Source: Glandiceps talaboti (lineage: Eukaryota; Hemichordata; Enteropneusta; Spengelidae). Taken from it: DNA of 64,000 nt. Below the pieces are notes generated by a model, which was given only the letters and a program-made list of their open reading frames with translations, was not told the DNA's origin and searched no databases. Where the stretch lies: contig NC_135551.1 of the NCBI RefSeq assembly GCF_964340395.1, positions 31,609,955 to 31,673,954 of the forward strand, written 5' to 3'. This document shows, in pieces, positions 1 to 20,495 of this stretch. Positions within the stretch are counted from its first letter, which is position 1. Each line of letters starts with the position of its first letter. The position numbers and the translations under genes were made by a program.

Positions 1-11043
<11,043 letters not shown>

Positions 11044-11454
11044 AGATAATACACTTTCTGTAGATATATCGACATTTTGCCATTTGACGAAATTAACCTT
11101 TATACCATATAAATACATCTTAATCAATAGACCCCGTTCGCTGTAGACCACGACGCATCAAGTTGATGTTGATAAACTCCCACTTTGCTGAGGCTTATGG
11201 AACAAGCCTGACTCCCTGTGGTTTAGTGTTCTCCACAGTGAGTGTTCTACATGCGACGGATAGGCTGTATCACCCAACTGTGTCTTGCTCACAAGACGAC
11301 TGCGATTTGGGGACGATCCTGGAATAATGACACGAACAATTACTCATACAGAGCCCACAGGTGTTATGTTGCTGGGCCTGGGTGACTCCGTAGACCATAG
11401 ACATGTTGGTGGAAGGTCTATGTGTAGACTGACTGTAGGAATACTTGATTGTTG

Positions 11455-11486
11455 CATAGACCCTCCACGTTGGTGGAGCGTCTATG
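11455..11486. repeat. Small hairpin CATAGAC...GTCTATG
   Basis: The stem is CATAGACCCTCCAC, loop GTTG, then GTGGAGCGTCTATG, with one mismatch in 14 pairs. A shorter relative lies at 11396-11422 and a third copy at 23559-23587 in a kinase-gene intron. The shared GTGGA-GGTCTATG half suggests one dispersed family. Confidence 0.6.
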
Positions 11487-11964
11487 GTTGTTGAACATAA
11501 CAACTGCCGATGACGAGTGCATATGTATATTTATTGTGTCTCAAAGTAGCTCGTTGTTTTCATGCACTATTTCATTCCCTACAATTCTTAGTGTCATTAA
11601 GTGTTACGTGTTTTACTAAATTTAAATATACTGCTGCTAGACAGCTTTCAAATCATAAGTAATTCTGGTGAAGAACAAATATTCACAATGACTTGTTTGA
11701 ATTGTGTGCCCTTTATGTGTCACGAGTTGAATAAGTTTCAATAAATGTACGTACGTATTGATGGATGGATGTCTTTAATGCGAATGTATTCTTGTACAGG
11801 AAAACTTACATGTAAACTAAACAGTGTGCCCGAGTTGTTACATTTGATACACCATTATTACTGTCGTCGTGGGTTTTATCTGATTTATTGCTCTCTTGCA
11901 TACACCCTAAACCATCTCATCCCCCAACCGTCACCATAATATTTATTTTAAATAAAACAAACCT

Positions 11965-11968
<4 letters not shown>

Positions 11969-12024
<56 letters not shown>

Positions 12025-12041
12025 CAACAACAACAACAACA
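11969..12041. repeat. (CAA)n-(TAA)n-(CAA)n microsatellite
   Basis: Triplet blocks of CAA, then TAA, then CAA. It reads as poly-Asn in one frame, but there are no flanking protein features. Confidence 0.95.
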
Positions 12042-15000
12042 AAACTAGGAAATTGTATATTTCACACTATTTGAAATATTTTATTCCACATGATTGGACT
12101 CTGCTCCTGTCGTCAAAGAGATCATTCATTGAATATGGCATAGCAGAGTATAAAAGTTATTTGTTCATTGGCAGACTCAGTATCTGCAGGGTTAAAGGTC
12201 GTCGACGTTTAAGCCTATACTATAATATTTTATCACAATAAACCAGTTTTTGTCAAGACCCACATCCTGGTACAACCTCTTTCATTGGTGGTTCTTTAAA
12301 TCTCTTCGATACGCGAATTTCAACGTAATCGGATTGTATACTGTTAAACCTAACAATCTAGTAAGTATTTCCTCTAGTGTTTTATATCACACTGAAATTC
12401 TGTTATGAAAATAACTTATCTACAGACAATGTAGCAACTATATATAGCGTCTCTGAGACTAAACAGACATTAATTGACTTGCCTTGGTGTCTTTATCAAA
12501 CTTCTGAGCAAGTAGAGGTGATGTAGAGAAACATTTGTACCAGGAAGGAACGTCATAAAATAGATTTCAATGTCTTTGTGATTGCGCTTTCAAGACAACA
12601 AACAATGCAATGTTCGAGACAATACACATACAATGATTCGTGCCCTGCAATCTATTATTCTCTTAAATAGATTCGTCCTTAAAAGTGCACGTACACTTTA
12701 CTTATTGTTGGCCAATGCCATGGGATATTGGTTGGTCAGTTCGGAGTGCAAACATGTAATGCTGTATGAATCACTTTTCACTTAAAGGAGGGTAGATGTA
12801 TGGTTAACACTAGTTGCTTCAACGATGGTAGACTGCATATATTTTACCATTCAATTTCCAGTAATTGTTGTATTAATATGACGGGAAGTTGTGTAAGAGC
12901 TTCACATCCTCGTTTCAAAGCTGACTCCTCGGGTATCCATTGGGTTCCGAAGATATGTGCGTGCGCGCTGTTAAATTCACTTTTTCGATACCGAGTGGTT
13001 ATGGTATACAAAATTATACTATGTAATACATTCACATTTTTCTCTGTATATTTGCAATATATCTTTTGTAATCAGAAGTGCGTGTTTTTAATCAGCTGAA
13101 CCCGTCAATATATCACATGACCGCATACTTTGGGTCCCAAAATGTTTAAAAAATTTAATGGCGGGAAGGGACACACCCCCTTTGTCCAATCCACTCCGTT
13201 TAGTAGTTTCCTCCTACTTGTAGAATTTTACCAACTACTTTTAGAATTGACTGTATCTCACAAAAGAATGTCAATGCCTTAATTCAATGCAAATAATATT
13301 GACAGATATGAAAAGTAACCAAACAACTCAACTGCCTGTAATTAGTCATTATTTGACATTGTTGATATTATCATAACTCTTGATGTTGTCATCTCAGAAT
13401 ACCATTCGCGAAATGCAAACATTTGTTCAAAGTATTAATTGATGACAGCTGAGAGCTCACTGTGACCTCGCGTCACATCAAAACCCCTATGCGAATATCA
13501 GAAATCGGAATATCATTGTGTTCTGTCATGTGTAACATCGTCACCTCCTCCCAAAGTAAAGTCTGACTTCCACTATCAGACATTACAATATTCAAAATAA
13601 TTGTCTTTCATAGATTTAATACGTTATTATCTTGTAAATCGACAGAACAGGAGAAAAGTACAAACTAAGAAATTAAACTTGGAATAGTTATGAACGTTTG
13701 CTCATTTCTTGATCAACAGTCTGGTTTCGAGTCAGTTTACTTTCAAAGTTTTGAAATGTAGCGATTATCTTTTTCATCATTGAAGAAATTTCGAGTGGTT
13801 ACTCAAGAAGTACCTTTCGAGTCCTTTATCATACAATGTTTGGCCAGACTATTCATTCACTCACACAGTCATACCTGTCTTTCTCACAGATAAACAAAAA
13901 AAACCTTTTGAGTTTTGACTTGCCAAAATCAATCATACAGGTACTCTTCACTGACAACTAAAACATCATGAAATAGATGACAATTTCATTAAAACAAGTT
14001 ATATTATTCTTATTTATAAAAAACTAAAACAAACAGGTTTTAAGCATCTGAGGAGTTTCATATTTGTTTGTGGAATTTGAAAGGAATTTTGCATTGAAAA
14101 TAATACATTTCATTTCAGTCGGATCTCTGTTTTATACTCAATATTTACCTCGTACTGCAGATTCAATATAATACAATATAATATGTACTATATTAACACA
14201 GTTCCTTTCTTTATTGTAGGAACTTTACATCATAAAGTCAAAGTCAAAGTCAAACTCAACAAGTGAGCAACGCATTTATCTCAAGCTTTTTCGGCACACA
14301 ATATCTCTGAGTAAATAAGACTTCGATAGGAGTTTCCAGTACTCCATACTTCGATAAATATAATTATTCTTAAACTCAAATTTCTCCTGAGATAATTCAT
14401 CATTAGTATTATTTCTGCTTGTATGTATTGAGATGCAAAACAGCATCACTAATCGAAATGGTTCCGATAAGAAAACAGATTTCAAAAAATGTTGGTCGTC
14501 AAAGTGAATCGAGAAAACGATTATTATTTCTTATACATTTCTCTGTCCTAATTAGCTTTGTAAAAATAATAAAATCGCTGATCACGAATAGAAATAACAA
14601 AATTTCTGTAAAAAATGTTTACTACCGTATGATTAATGAGTTCTTTGTCTGTCAAAGGTCTTAAACATGTACTTCTCGTGCAAACTGCTGCATTCTGCAT
14701 CAGAGTACGATATCTTGTGATAATTAAAGTTTTCTTTAAAACTCGTCTTTGTCTCTGCTTTACCAATCGCGTATGCCGGATGGTCGGTCCTTGTTGTCCT
14801 TCACTGCAAAGTTTGTTATAGTCTCTATCGTTTTCTATTTATTCACAATTCCATGCTTTCAGACACACTATCTCCTTCTGCAATGTCCTATTCTGTCACT
14901 GCAATATGTTACCAGATCTTGTTCGAGTAGGATTCCCACCATTGTCACATAATTTCCTTTCGAAAAGTTCTCGAATCATCTCCGCATCTTTTTGTATGTA

Positions 15001-15824
15001 CTTTTCCTTCTCGTTCAAACCCAGATCTCCATCATTGTAACTTGAATATAGCGGTATTTGTCACTCACCCAGCGGCTATTTTTCCTTCTTCTTAGGGTTG
15101 TCAATAATTCTTCGTAAAGTTTAAACTTTGTGTCATTACGCACATAACGGTCCTTCTTGTCCAAGTCCAGTTCGTCCACCAGTGTAACAAAAGTGTGTGG
15201 TTCACCAATGTAACAAATGGGTCAATCTCTAATGTTATAACGTTTATTTTCCATCTGTGTTACTTATTCACCAGTGTTACTCTTTGATCTCCGCACCTAG
15301 CTGACAGATCATGTAACTATACTAGAATCACTCTCATATCTCCAATTGTACTCGGGATCACTGGGCCTTTAGGGAATTAACTCAGACTGCATACAATGTT
15401 CATGGTTCACTTGGGTCATTTTAGAAGTAGCCAGGGAGCAGATCGAATTTCCTAGTCTAGTCCTATATAGCTGTTTCCTTCAGCTCCCTTCTCTTCTCTA
15501 AAGTGAATCCATACTTTATTCCATTTTAAAATTCTTATAAACATAAATGATACAATACCCAAATGGTTGGATGATAAAATCATCAACACCATAAATGAAT
15601 AAACGGAAGTTTGGTGTTGCATTAATTTAATGCAAATGATATTGACAGTATAATTTTCGTACTATCTACAGGTCAATTTCAAGACCACCGTAAAGTAACC
15701 AAAGTTTGAAAGTTATGAAAATATATTGAAAACTTACAAGGGGATGAATAAAATGGTGCTAATGACATTGTGCCACATCTGTAGGGTTTGGGCAGCAATT
15801 GATGATGTAGTAGTCAAATGTCTC

Positions 15825-16160
15825 ATTGACAAATGGCAGGTCGTAGACTTAGGTGGCATCTAATAGTGAATGTTACATTGACAAATGGCAGGTCGCAGAC
15901 TCAAGTGGCATCTAATAGTGAATGTTACATTGACAAATGGCAGGTCGCAGACTCAAGTGGCATCTAATAGTGAATGTTACATTGACAAATGGCAGGTCGC
16001 AGACTCAAGTGGCATCTAATAGTGAATGTTACATTGACAAATGGCAGGTCGCAGAGGTGACATCTAATAGTTAAAGTCGCATTGACAAATGGTAGGTCGC
16101 AGACTTAGGTGACATCTATTAGTGAATGTTACATTGACAACTGACATATCACAGTCTTAA
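15825..16160. repeat. 52-bp tandem array directly upstream of the LINE ORFs
   Basis: Seven units begin ATTGACAAATGGCAGG at 15825, 15877, 15929, 15981, 16033, 16081 and 16133. The middle units are almost identical. The sixth starts after a 48-bp unit, and the last unit is strongly diverged and runs into the ATG at 16162. The array could be tandem 5' UTR or promoter monomers of the LINE, as known for some LINE families. It could equally be an older minisatellite into which a 5'-truncated LINE inserted. Confidence 0.85.
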
Positions 16161-16161
16161 A

Positions 16162-16359
16162 ATGACATGTGGGCAGCATACACGCTATAAGTATAACGCT
16201 AGCAACTTCAACAGATACAGATCACATGTCAGGGGTTGTTATAAGTGTGGTGAACCTGGCCACAGTCTACGCACCTGTCGTCATGAAATTAAACTTTTGT
16301 GTCATTCTTGCCAGAAAGTCGGCCATAAGGCAAAGTTCTGTAGTCAACGCTCAATATAG
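16162..16359 (+). CDS. LINE ORF1 remnant: two CCHC zinc knuckles
   Basis: This is a 65-codon frame with two CX2CX4HX4C knuckles: C26/C29/H34/C39 (CYKCGEPGHSLRTC) and C47/C50/H55/C60 (CHSCQKVGHKAKFC). Such knuckles bind nucleic acid in LINE ORF1 and Gag-like proteins. The rest of a normal ORF1 (coiled coil or RRM) is missing. An in-frame TGA lies a few codons before the ATG. The frame ends at TAG 16357-16359 and the next ORF continues in the same frame. It could be the C-terminal piece of a truncated ORF1, or the N-terminus of a single polyprotein read through the UAG. Confidence 0.75.
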   Translation: MTCGQHTRYKYNASNFNRYRSHVRGCYKCGEPGHSLRTCRHEIKLLCHSCQKVGHKAKFCSQRSI

Positions 16360-19300
16360 GAATTGGGCCAGGAAGAGTGTGCCGATATCATTTCTTCCTC
16401 TTGGAAGATACAGGACCACTGTGATAAGGAAGGAACTATTAGTAACTGCTACAACTTTGGGACAACTGTTTCTGAAAAACTGAAAACTGCGGAATCCCAT
16501 AAACAATATAAAAATAAAAATAATTTTCCGTTGACTCCTTACCATTGTTTAAATGCAGGAAAAACCTATAAAATTGGTTTCAATAATGTTAGGGGTATGA
16601 AATCCAAAAAACAAGAACTATCAAACCTATTGCACAAGCAAAATATATGCATCTTTGGTTTATGTGAAACATTTATGAAGAAGAATGACATGGTGGTTAT
16701 ACCTGATTATAATTTTATTCAAAAACCACGTGTTGTCAAGGGAGGTGGTTTGGGAATCTTAGTCCACAAATCAGTAATTATTATCGATGATCAATGTCTA
16801 GACTCTCATGATGATGAATGGGAAAGATTATGGGTGAAAGTGAAATTTAATGGATCAAAGGATGTAACTTGTATTTGCGTTGTATATTTTCCAGTTGATG
16901 GTAAGAATAAGACTTTAACTGAGGAACTATATCACCAACTTTTAACAGATGTTTTGACATTTGAAAATCAAGGAATGGATAACATTATCATTATGGGAGA
17001 TTTTAATGGAAAAATAGGAGAAAAAATCGCAAATGGAGATAAGGTGAAAAATGATAATGGAAAAATGCTTATTGAATTCTGTGAAGATTCTGATTTGACT
17101 ATAGTAAACACCTTGCCTTGTGCAAAAGGAACTTTTACATGGTTTAGAAATCATCAGCAGTCAGTGATCGATTATTTTTTAATCTCTGACCAGGTTACTA
17201 ACAATTTACAGAAATTTATAGTGGATGATGACATGGAATATCATCTTGGGAGTGATCACAATGTTTTACTGTTATGTTTAAATACAGATCACACCCCACC
17301 TAGGAAGGATATAGTAAGAAATGAAAAATGGAACTTTAAAAATAACACTGACTGGAAATTGTATGAAAAACTAGTTTCAGATTCCTTTTGTAATTGGGGT
17401 ATTAATTTTACAGACAATGATCCAAATGTAATATGGGAAGAGTGGAAAAATAAGTTGGTAAATGTAGCACAGAAGGGTATTGGAAAAAAGTCTGTTGGTA
17501 AAGGGGGCAAAGGATGGTGGGATAACGAAATTGAAGATTTAATTAATGATAGACGAGAGGCATGTAGGAAATATAGAAAATGGGCAAAGACCCCTTCTGA
17601 CTGCAAGGAGGAATCCACTGGAAATGAACTTTGGTCCACCTATGTTGATCGTAAAATAAGGGCAAGTAAATTAGTTAATTCCAAAATCTTAAATTACCAA
17701 GTTAAGCGTAGTGTAGAAATTGCGAAAGCTGGTGGGAAATCATGTAAGTTATTCTGGAAAAATTTAAAGGGACAGAAACCACAGTCTAGGCAGGTTTGTA
17801 TATATGATTGTCTGGGTGGTAATAGACATGTAAGCAGTAATGAAGTTGTTATTAAAAGTAACTTGAGACACTACTGGAATACATTAGGAAAAATGAATGT
17901 TGCCTTAGAGGAGAGTACAGATGTTAGAAACTCTTTTCATGAACAAATCTTACAAGAGTTACACTTAATTAGAGATTTTGACAGAGTTCATAATTGTGAT
18001 GATAGCCTTCCAGTAATTGATAATATTGAAATAACACATGAAGATGTTACAAAGGCAATTAGTTCTTGTCAAAATGGGAAAGCTTGTGGGACAGACGACA
18101 TTCCCAATGAGTTGTTAAAGCATGGTGGTCATAATTTGATAAGATCATTAGCCATTCTTTTCACAACATTCGCTGAACAAAATAAAATCCCAGATGAATG
18201 GAGGAAAGGGATAATAATTCCAATATTTAAAAGTGGGGACCCCAGAGATTTAAATAATTATCGTGGTATAACTCTTAATTCTTGTTTGTCTAAATTATAT
18301 ACAAAAGTTATAGAAACAAAGTTAAGAGAATTTATTGAGAATAATAATATTCTTGGAGAAATTCAAGGAGGTTTCAGAAAGGATAGACGTTGTGAAGATA
18401 ATATTTTCATGTTAAAGGGAATAGCTACCCTGAGAAAATCATTAAACAAATCAACATATGTGGCCTTTTTAGATTTCTCCAAAGCCTTTGATTGTGTATG
18501 GAGGGATGGGCTTAGAGTAATTCTTTGGAAAGTGGGAATTAGAGGACATGTATGGAAAATTATTGATGACATGTATGACAAGCTGTTTAACAAAGTTAAG
18601 TTGAATGATATTGAAACAGACTATTTTGAAACAGCTGAAGGGGTTAAACAAGGCTGTGTTCTCAGCCCATTACTTTTCTCTATCTATATAAATGAATTTG
18701 CAAAAATGTTAAAGAATTCTAATGTTGGGGTTCAGATTGACACACAAATAATCCCAGGGATTTTTTGGGCAGATGATGTTGTATTAATAGCAAATAATCA
18801 TAGGGAACTACAAACTCTTTTACATATAGCAGCTGACTTTGCAGTGAAATGGAGACTTTCATTTAATCAAACTAAATCAGAAATAATGTTCTTTGGTCGG
18901 AAATTACATACTAAGGACACAGTATGGAAGCTAGGTGACTTAAAACTTAAGGAAACCAAGTCGTATAATTATCTAGGTATAATCATCACAAAGTCATTAA
19001 AAGATCATGAACATTTTAAAAAGATATACCAGAAAGGAATGAAGTTAATTGCATACTGTAAATCTCTTATCAACCATCATAATAGTTTCAACCGCTTTGA
19101 GTATGGGGATGTACTCTGGATGAATATTGTTTTACCATCAATTAGTTATGGAAGTAGTATATGGTTTCTACAAAGTGCTGTAGATACAAAAAAGTTGAAA
19201 AGTCTCCAATACCAATTTGGGAAATTTCTTTTTAGGGTAAATAGGAATGTTGCATGTCATGCAGTATTAGGTGATTTAGGTTGGTCAGACATACAGAGTA

Positions 19301-20040
19301 TACTCAACAATTCAAGGATTAAATATCTTGATAGGTTACAGAAAATGAATGATGATAGATGGACCAAGTTGATTTTCACTGAACTCAACAAGTCTTATGA
19401 TAGGAATGCAAAGCTAGTATGGAACTGGCCGAACTATGTACATAATATCCTTACGGAGAACGGGCTAGACCATATATATGGATCCACACAACCAACAAAT
19501 ACAAATTGGATAAATAGTTATAAATCCATTAGTAACCTCAATGAGATGGTATCATTTAAACGTAATATAAACAATTTGAAGTCCTTAAAACACTATTCTT
19601 GGGTGAAAAATGATAACAGAAGAGAAAATTATGTAAATGATGTGGTGGATCACCATGGCACCTCACTTTACTTTAAAGTCAGATCTAACTCCATTGATGT
19701 AGAAGGGAATAAAGTAAATTGGACAAATTATAAAGGGTCTGGAGATTGTAAACTCTGCTCGAGAGGGAAAGAAGATATTTATCACTTTCTTTTTATGTGT
19801 CCAGTTTTTCTCGACATAAGAAATACATTTTTCTTGCATTTAAATGAAACATTTGTAAACTTTGGTGTTGATAATGTATGCAGTAAATTTCACTCTGGGG
19901 GTCTGAACTATAAATTCAATATTCTTTTTAGTAGGGCTTTATGGGAGGTCAACCATGACCTTGGGGAAAGGGTCACAAAGTTGACAAAAACATTCATAAG
20001 TTCGTTATGGGACAAACGAAATTCCAGCTTGAGTCACTAA
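16360..20040 (+). CDS. LINE ORF2: AP-endonuclease and reverse transcriptase
   Basis: About 1226 codons are open from the codon after TAG 16357-16359 to TAA 20038-20040. Counting from 16363, the APE endonuclease spans about 72-300 (FNNVRG, CETF, GDFNG near 212, FTWFR, SDHNVL near 296). The reverse transcriptase spans about 575-860 (GTDDIPNELL, IPIFKSGDP, FLDFSKAFDCVW, QGCVLSPLLFSIYINEF, catalytic FWADDVV near 803). A C-terminal CX2CX8HX4C knuckle lies near 1128-1147 (CKLC, then H and C). It cuts target DNA and reverse-transcribes the element RNA. No RNase H domain was recognised. There is no in-frame ATG before FNNVRG. The first is in VRGMKSK, after the first catalytic Asn of the endonuclease, so translation must start by readthrough, reinitiation or a non-AUG codon. 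Confidence 0.93.
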   Translation, partial: ELGQEECADIISSSWKIQDHCDKEGTISNCYNFGTTVSEKLKTAESHKQYKNKNNFPLTPYHCLNAGKTYKIGFNNVRGMKSKKQELSNLLHKQNICIFGLCETFMKKNDMVVIPDYNFIQKPRVVKGGGLGILVHKSVIIIDDQCLDSHDDEWERLWVKVKFNGSKDVTCICVVYFPVDGKNKTLTEELYHQLLTDVLTFENQGMDNIIIMGDFNGKIGEKIANGDKVKNDNGKMLIEFCEDSDLTIVNTLPCAKGTFTWFRNHQQSVIDYFLISDQVTNNLQKFIVDDDMEYHLGSDHNVLLLCLNTDHTPPRKDIVRNEKWNFKNNTDWKLYEKLVSDSFCNWGINFTDNDPNVIWEEWKNKLVNVAQKGIGKKSVGKGGKGWWDNEIEDLINDRREACRKYRKWAKTPSDCKEESTGNELWSTYVDRKIRASKLVNSKILNYQVKRSVEIAKAGGKSCKLFWKNLKGQKPQSRQVCIYDCLGGNRHVSSNEVVIKSNLRHYWNTLGKMNVALEESTDVRNSFHEQILQELHLIRDFDRVHNCDDSLPVIDNIEITHEDVTKAISSCQNGKACGTDDIPNELLKHGGHNLIRSLAILFTTFAEQNKIPDEWRKGIIIPIFKSGDPRDLNNYRGITLNSCLSKLYTKVIETKLREFIENNNILGEIQGGFRKDRRCEDNIFMLKGIATLRKSLNKSTYVAFLDFSKAFDCVWRDGLRVILWKVGIRGHVWKIIDDMYDKLFNKVKLNDIETDYFETAEGVKQGCVLSPLLFSIYINEFAKMLKNSNVGVQIDTQIIPGIFWADDVVLIANNHRELQTLLHIAADFAVKWRLSFNQTKSEIMFFGRKLHTKDTVWKLGDLKLKETKSYNYLGIIITKSLKDHEHFKKIYQKGMKLIAYCKSLINHHNSFNRFEYGDVLWMNIVLPSISYGSSIWFLQSAVDTKKLKSLQYQFGKFLFRVNRNVACHAVLGDLGWSDIQSILNNSRIKYLDRLQKMNDDRWTKLIFTELNKSYDRNAKLVWNWPNYVHNILTENGLDHIYGSTQPTNTNWINSYKSISNLNEMVSFKRNINNLKSLKHYSWVKNDNRRENYVNDVVDHHGTSLYFKVRSNSIDVEGNKVNWTNYKGSGDCKLCSRGKEDIYHFLFMCPVFLDIRNTFFLHLNETFVNFGVDNVCSKFHSGGLNYKFNILFSRALWEVNHDLGERVTKLTKTFISSLWDKRNSSLSH

Positions 20041-20455
20041 GAGTTATTGGCATATAAAGTAAGCATGCGATTTGACAGGGGAGTGCCATTTTTTGTTTCT
20101 TGTTGTTTTGTTTGATTGTATTGTCATGGGTATTTGTTCTGTGTCTGTATATTTTATCTTATTTAATTGTACTGTCATGGGTATTTGTTCTGTGTCTGTA
20201 TATTTTATCTTATTTAATAACTTTTATGTACCGTTGCAAAGGTGTAATAAATAAATAAATACAATAGAGCGACTGTACTTAACTTGTAAATAACCCGTTA
20301 TAGCTACTCACATTGTGGCATAGTATAGGTTCTAACGGTCATATACCATATACATTTTAGGTAGACTAATACATCTACAAGTGATGATAACTAAGTTTAA
20401 TACTAAGTGTAATCGATGAAAATGTACATAAATCAAGTTTTCTCTAGTTTTCCAG

Positions 20456-20495
20456 GACTACATGTAACTGTGATATCTGAACAGGGATTATCACT
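20456..20495 (+). promoter_or_regulatory. Candidate 3' splice site and 5' UTR before the kinase start codon
   Basis: A pyrimidine-rich stretch ending TTTTCCAG at 20448-20455 is a good acceptor 40 bp before the ATG at 20496. If it is used, the LINE just upstream lies in a 5' UTR intron. If not, the LINE tail is about 235 bp from the start codon, inside the promoter. ATG 20496 is chosen because it opens a signal peptide. Confidence 0.4.

Larger units (their letters stand above)
11044..15824. other. Intergenic region without recognised genes
   Basis: No coding exon is recognised on either strand. A canonical AATAAA at 11740-11745 could serve the upstream receptor transcript. Two small CATAGAC/GTCTATG hairpins lie at 11396-11422 and 11455-11486. 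A (CAA)n/(TAA)n microsatellite lies at 11969-12041. A short segment near 13277-13325 (AATGCAAATAATATTGACAG) is similar to one near 15622-15710, which suggests a dispersed repeat. Other open frames here are short and have no family features. Confidence 0.6.
16162..20261 (+). mobile_element. Non-LTR retrotransposon (LINE, APE-type) with intact ORF2
   Basis: In order it holds a zinc-knuckle ORF (16162-16359), an endonuclease-reverse transcriptase ORF (to 20040), and a short 3' UTR in which a 51-bp segment containing TGTCATGGGTATTTG is present twice (about 20122-20220). A (TAAA)n tail at 20245-20261 closes it, in place of poly(A). No terminal repeats are seen. The 5' end is uncertain because ORF1 is short and starts inside the tandem array. 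The 1225-codon ORF has no internal stop, so the insertion is probably recent. I could not identify a target-site duplication by eye. The clade is not assigned. Confidence 0.92.

Noticed and set aside
11888-12241. 117-codon frame with poly-asparagine
   Set aside because: It comes from the (CAA)n/(TAA)n microsatellite. The flanks show no protein features and no splice context.
17289-18651. Minus-strand frames within the LINE
   Set aside because: Shadow frames of the intact endonuclease-reverse transcriptase ORF on the plus strand.
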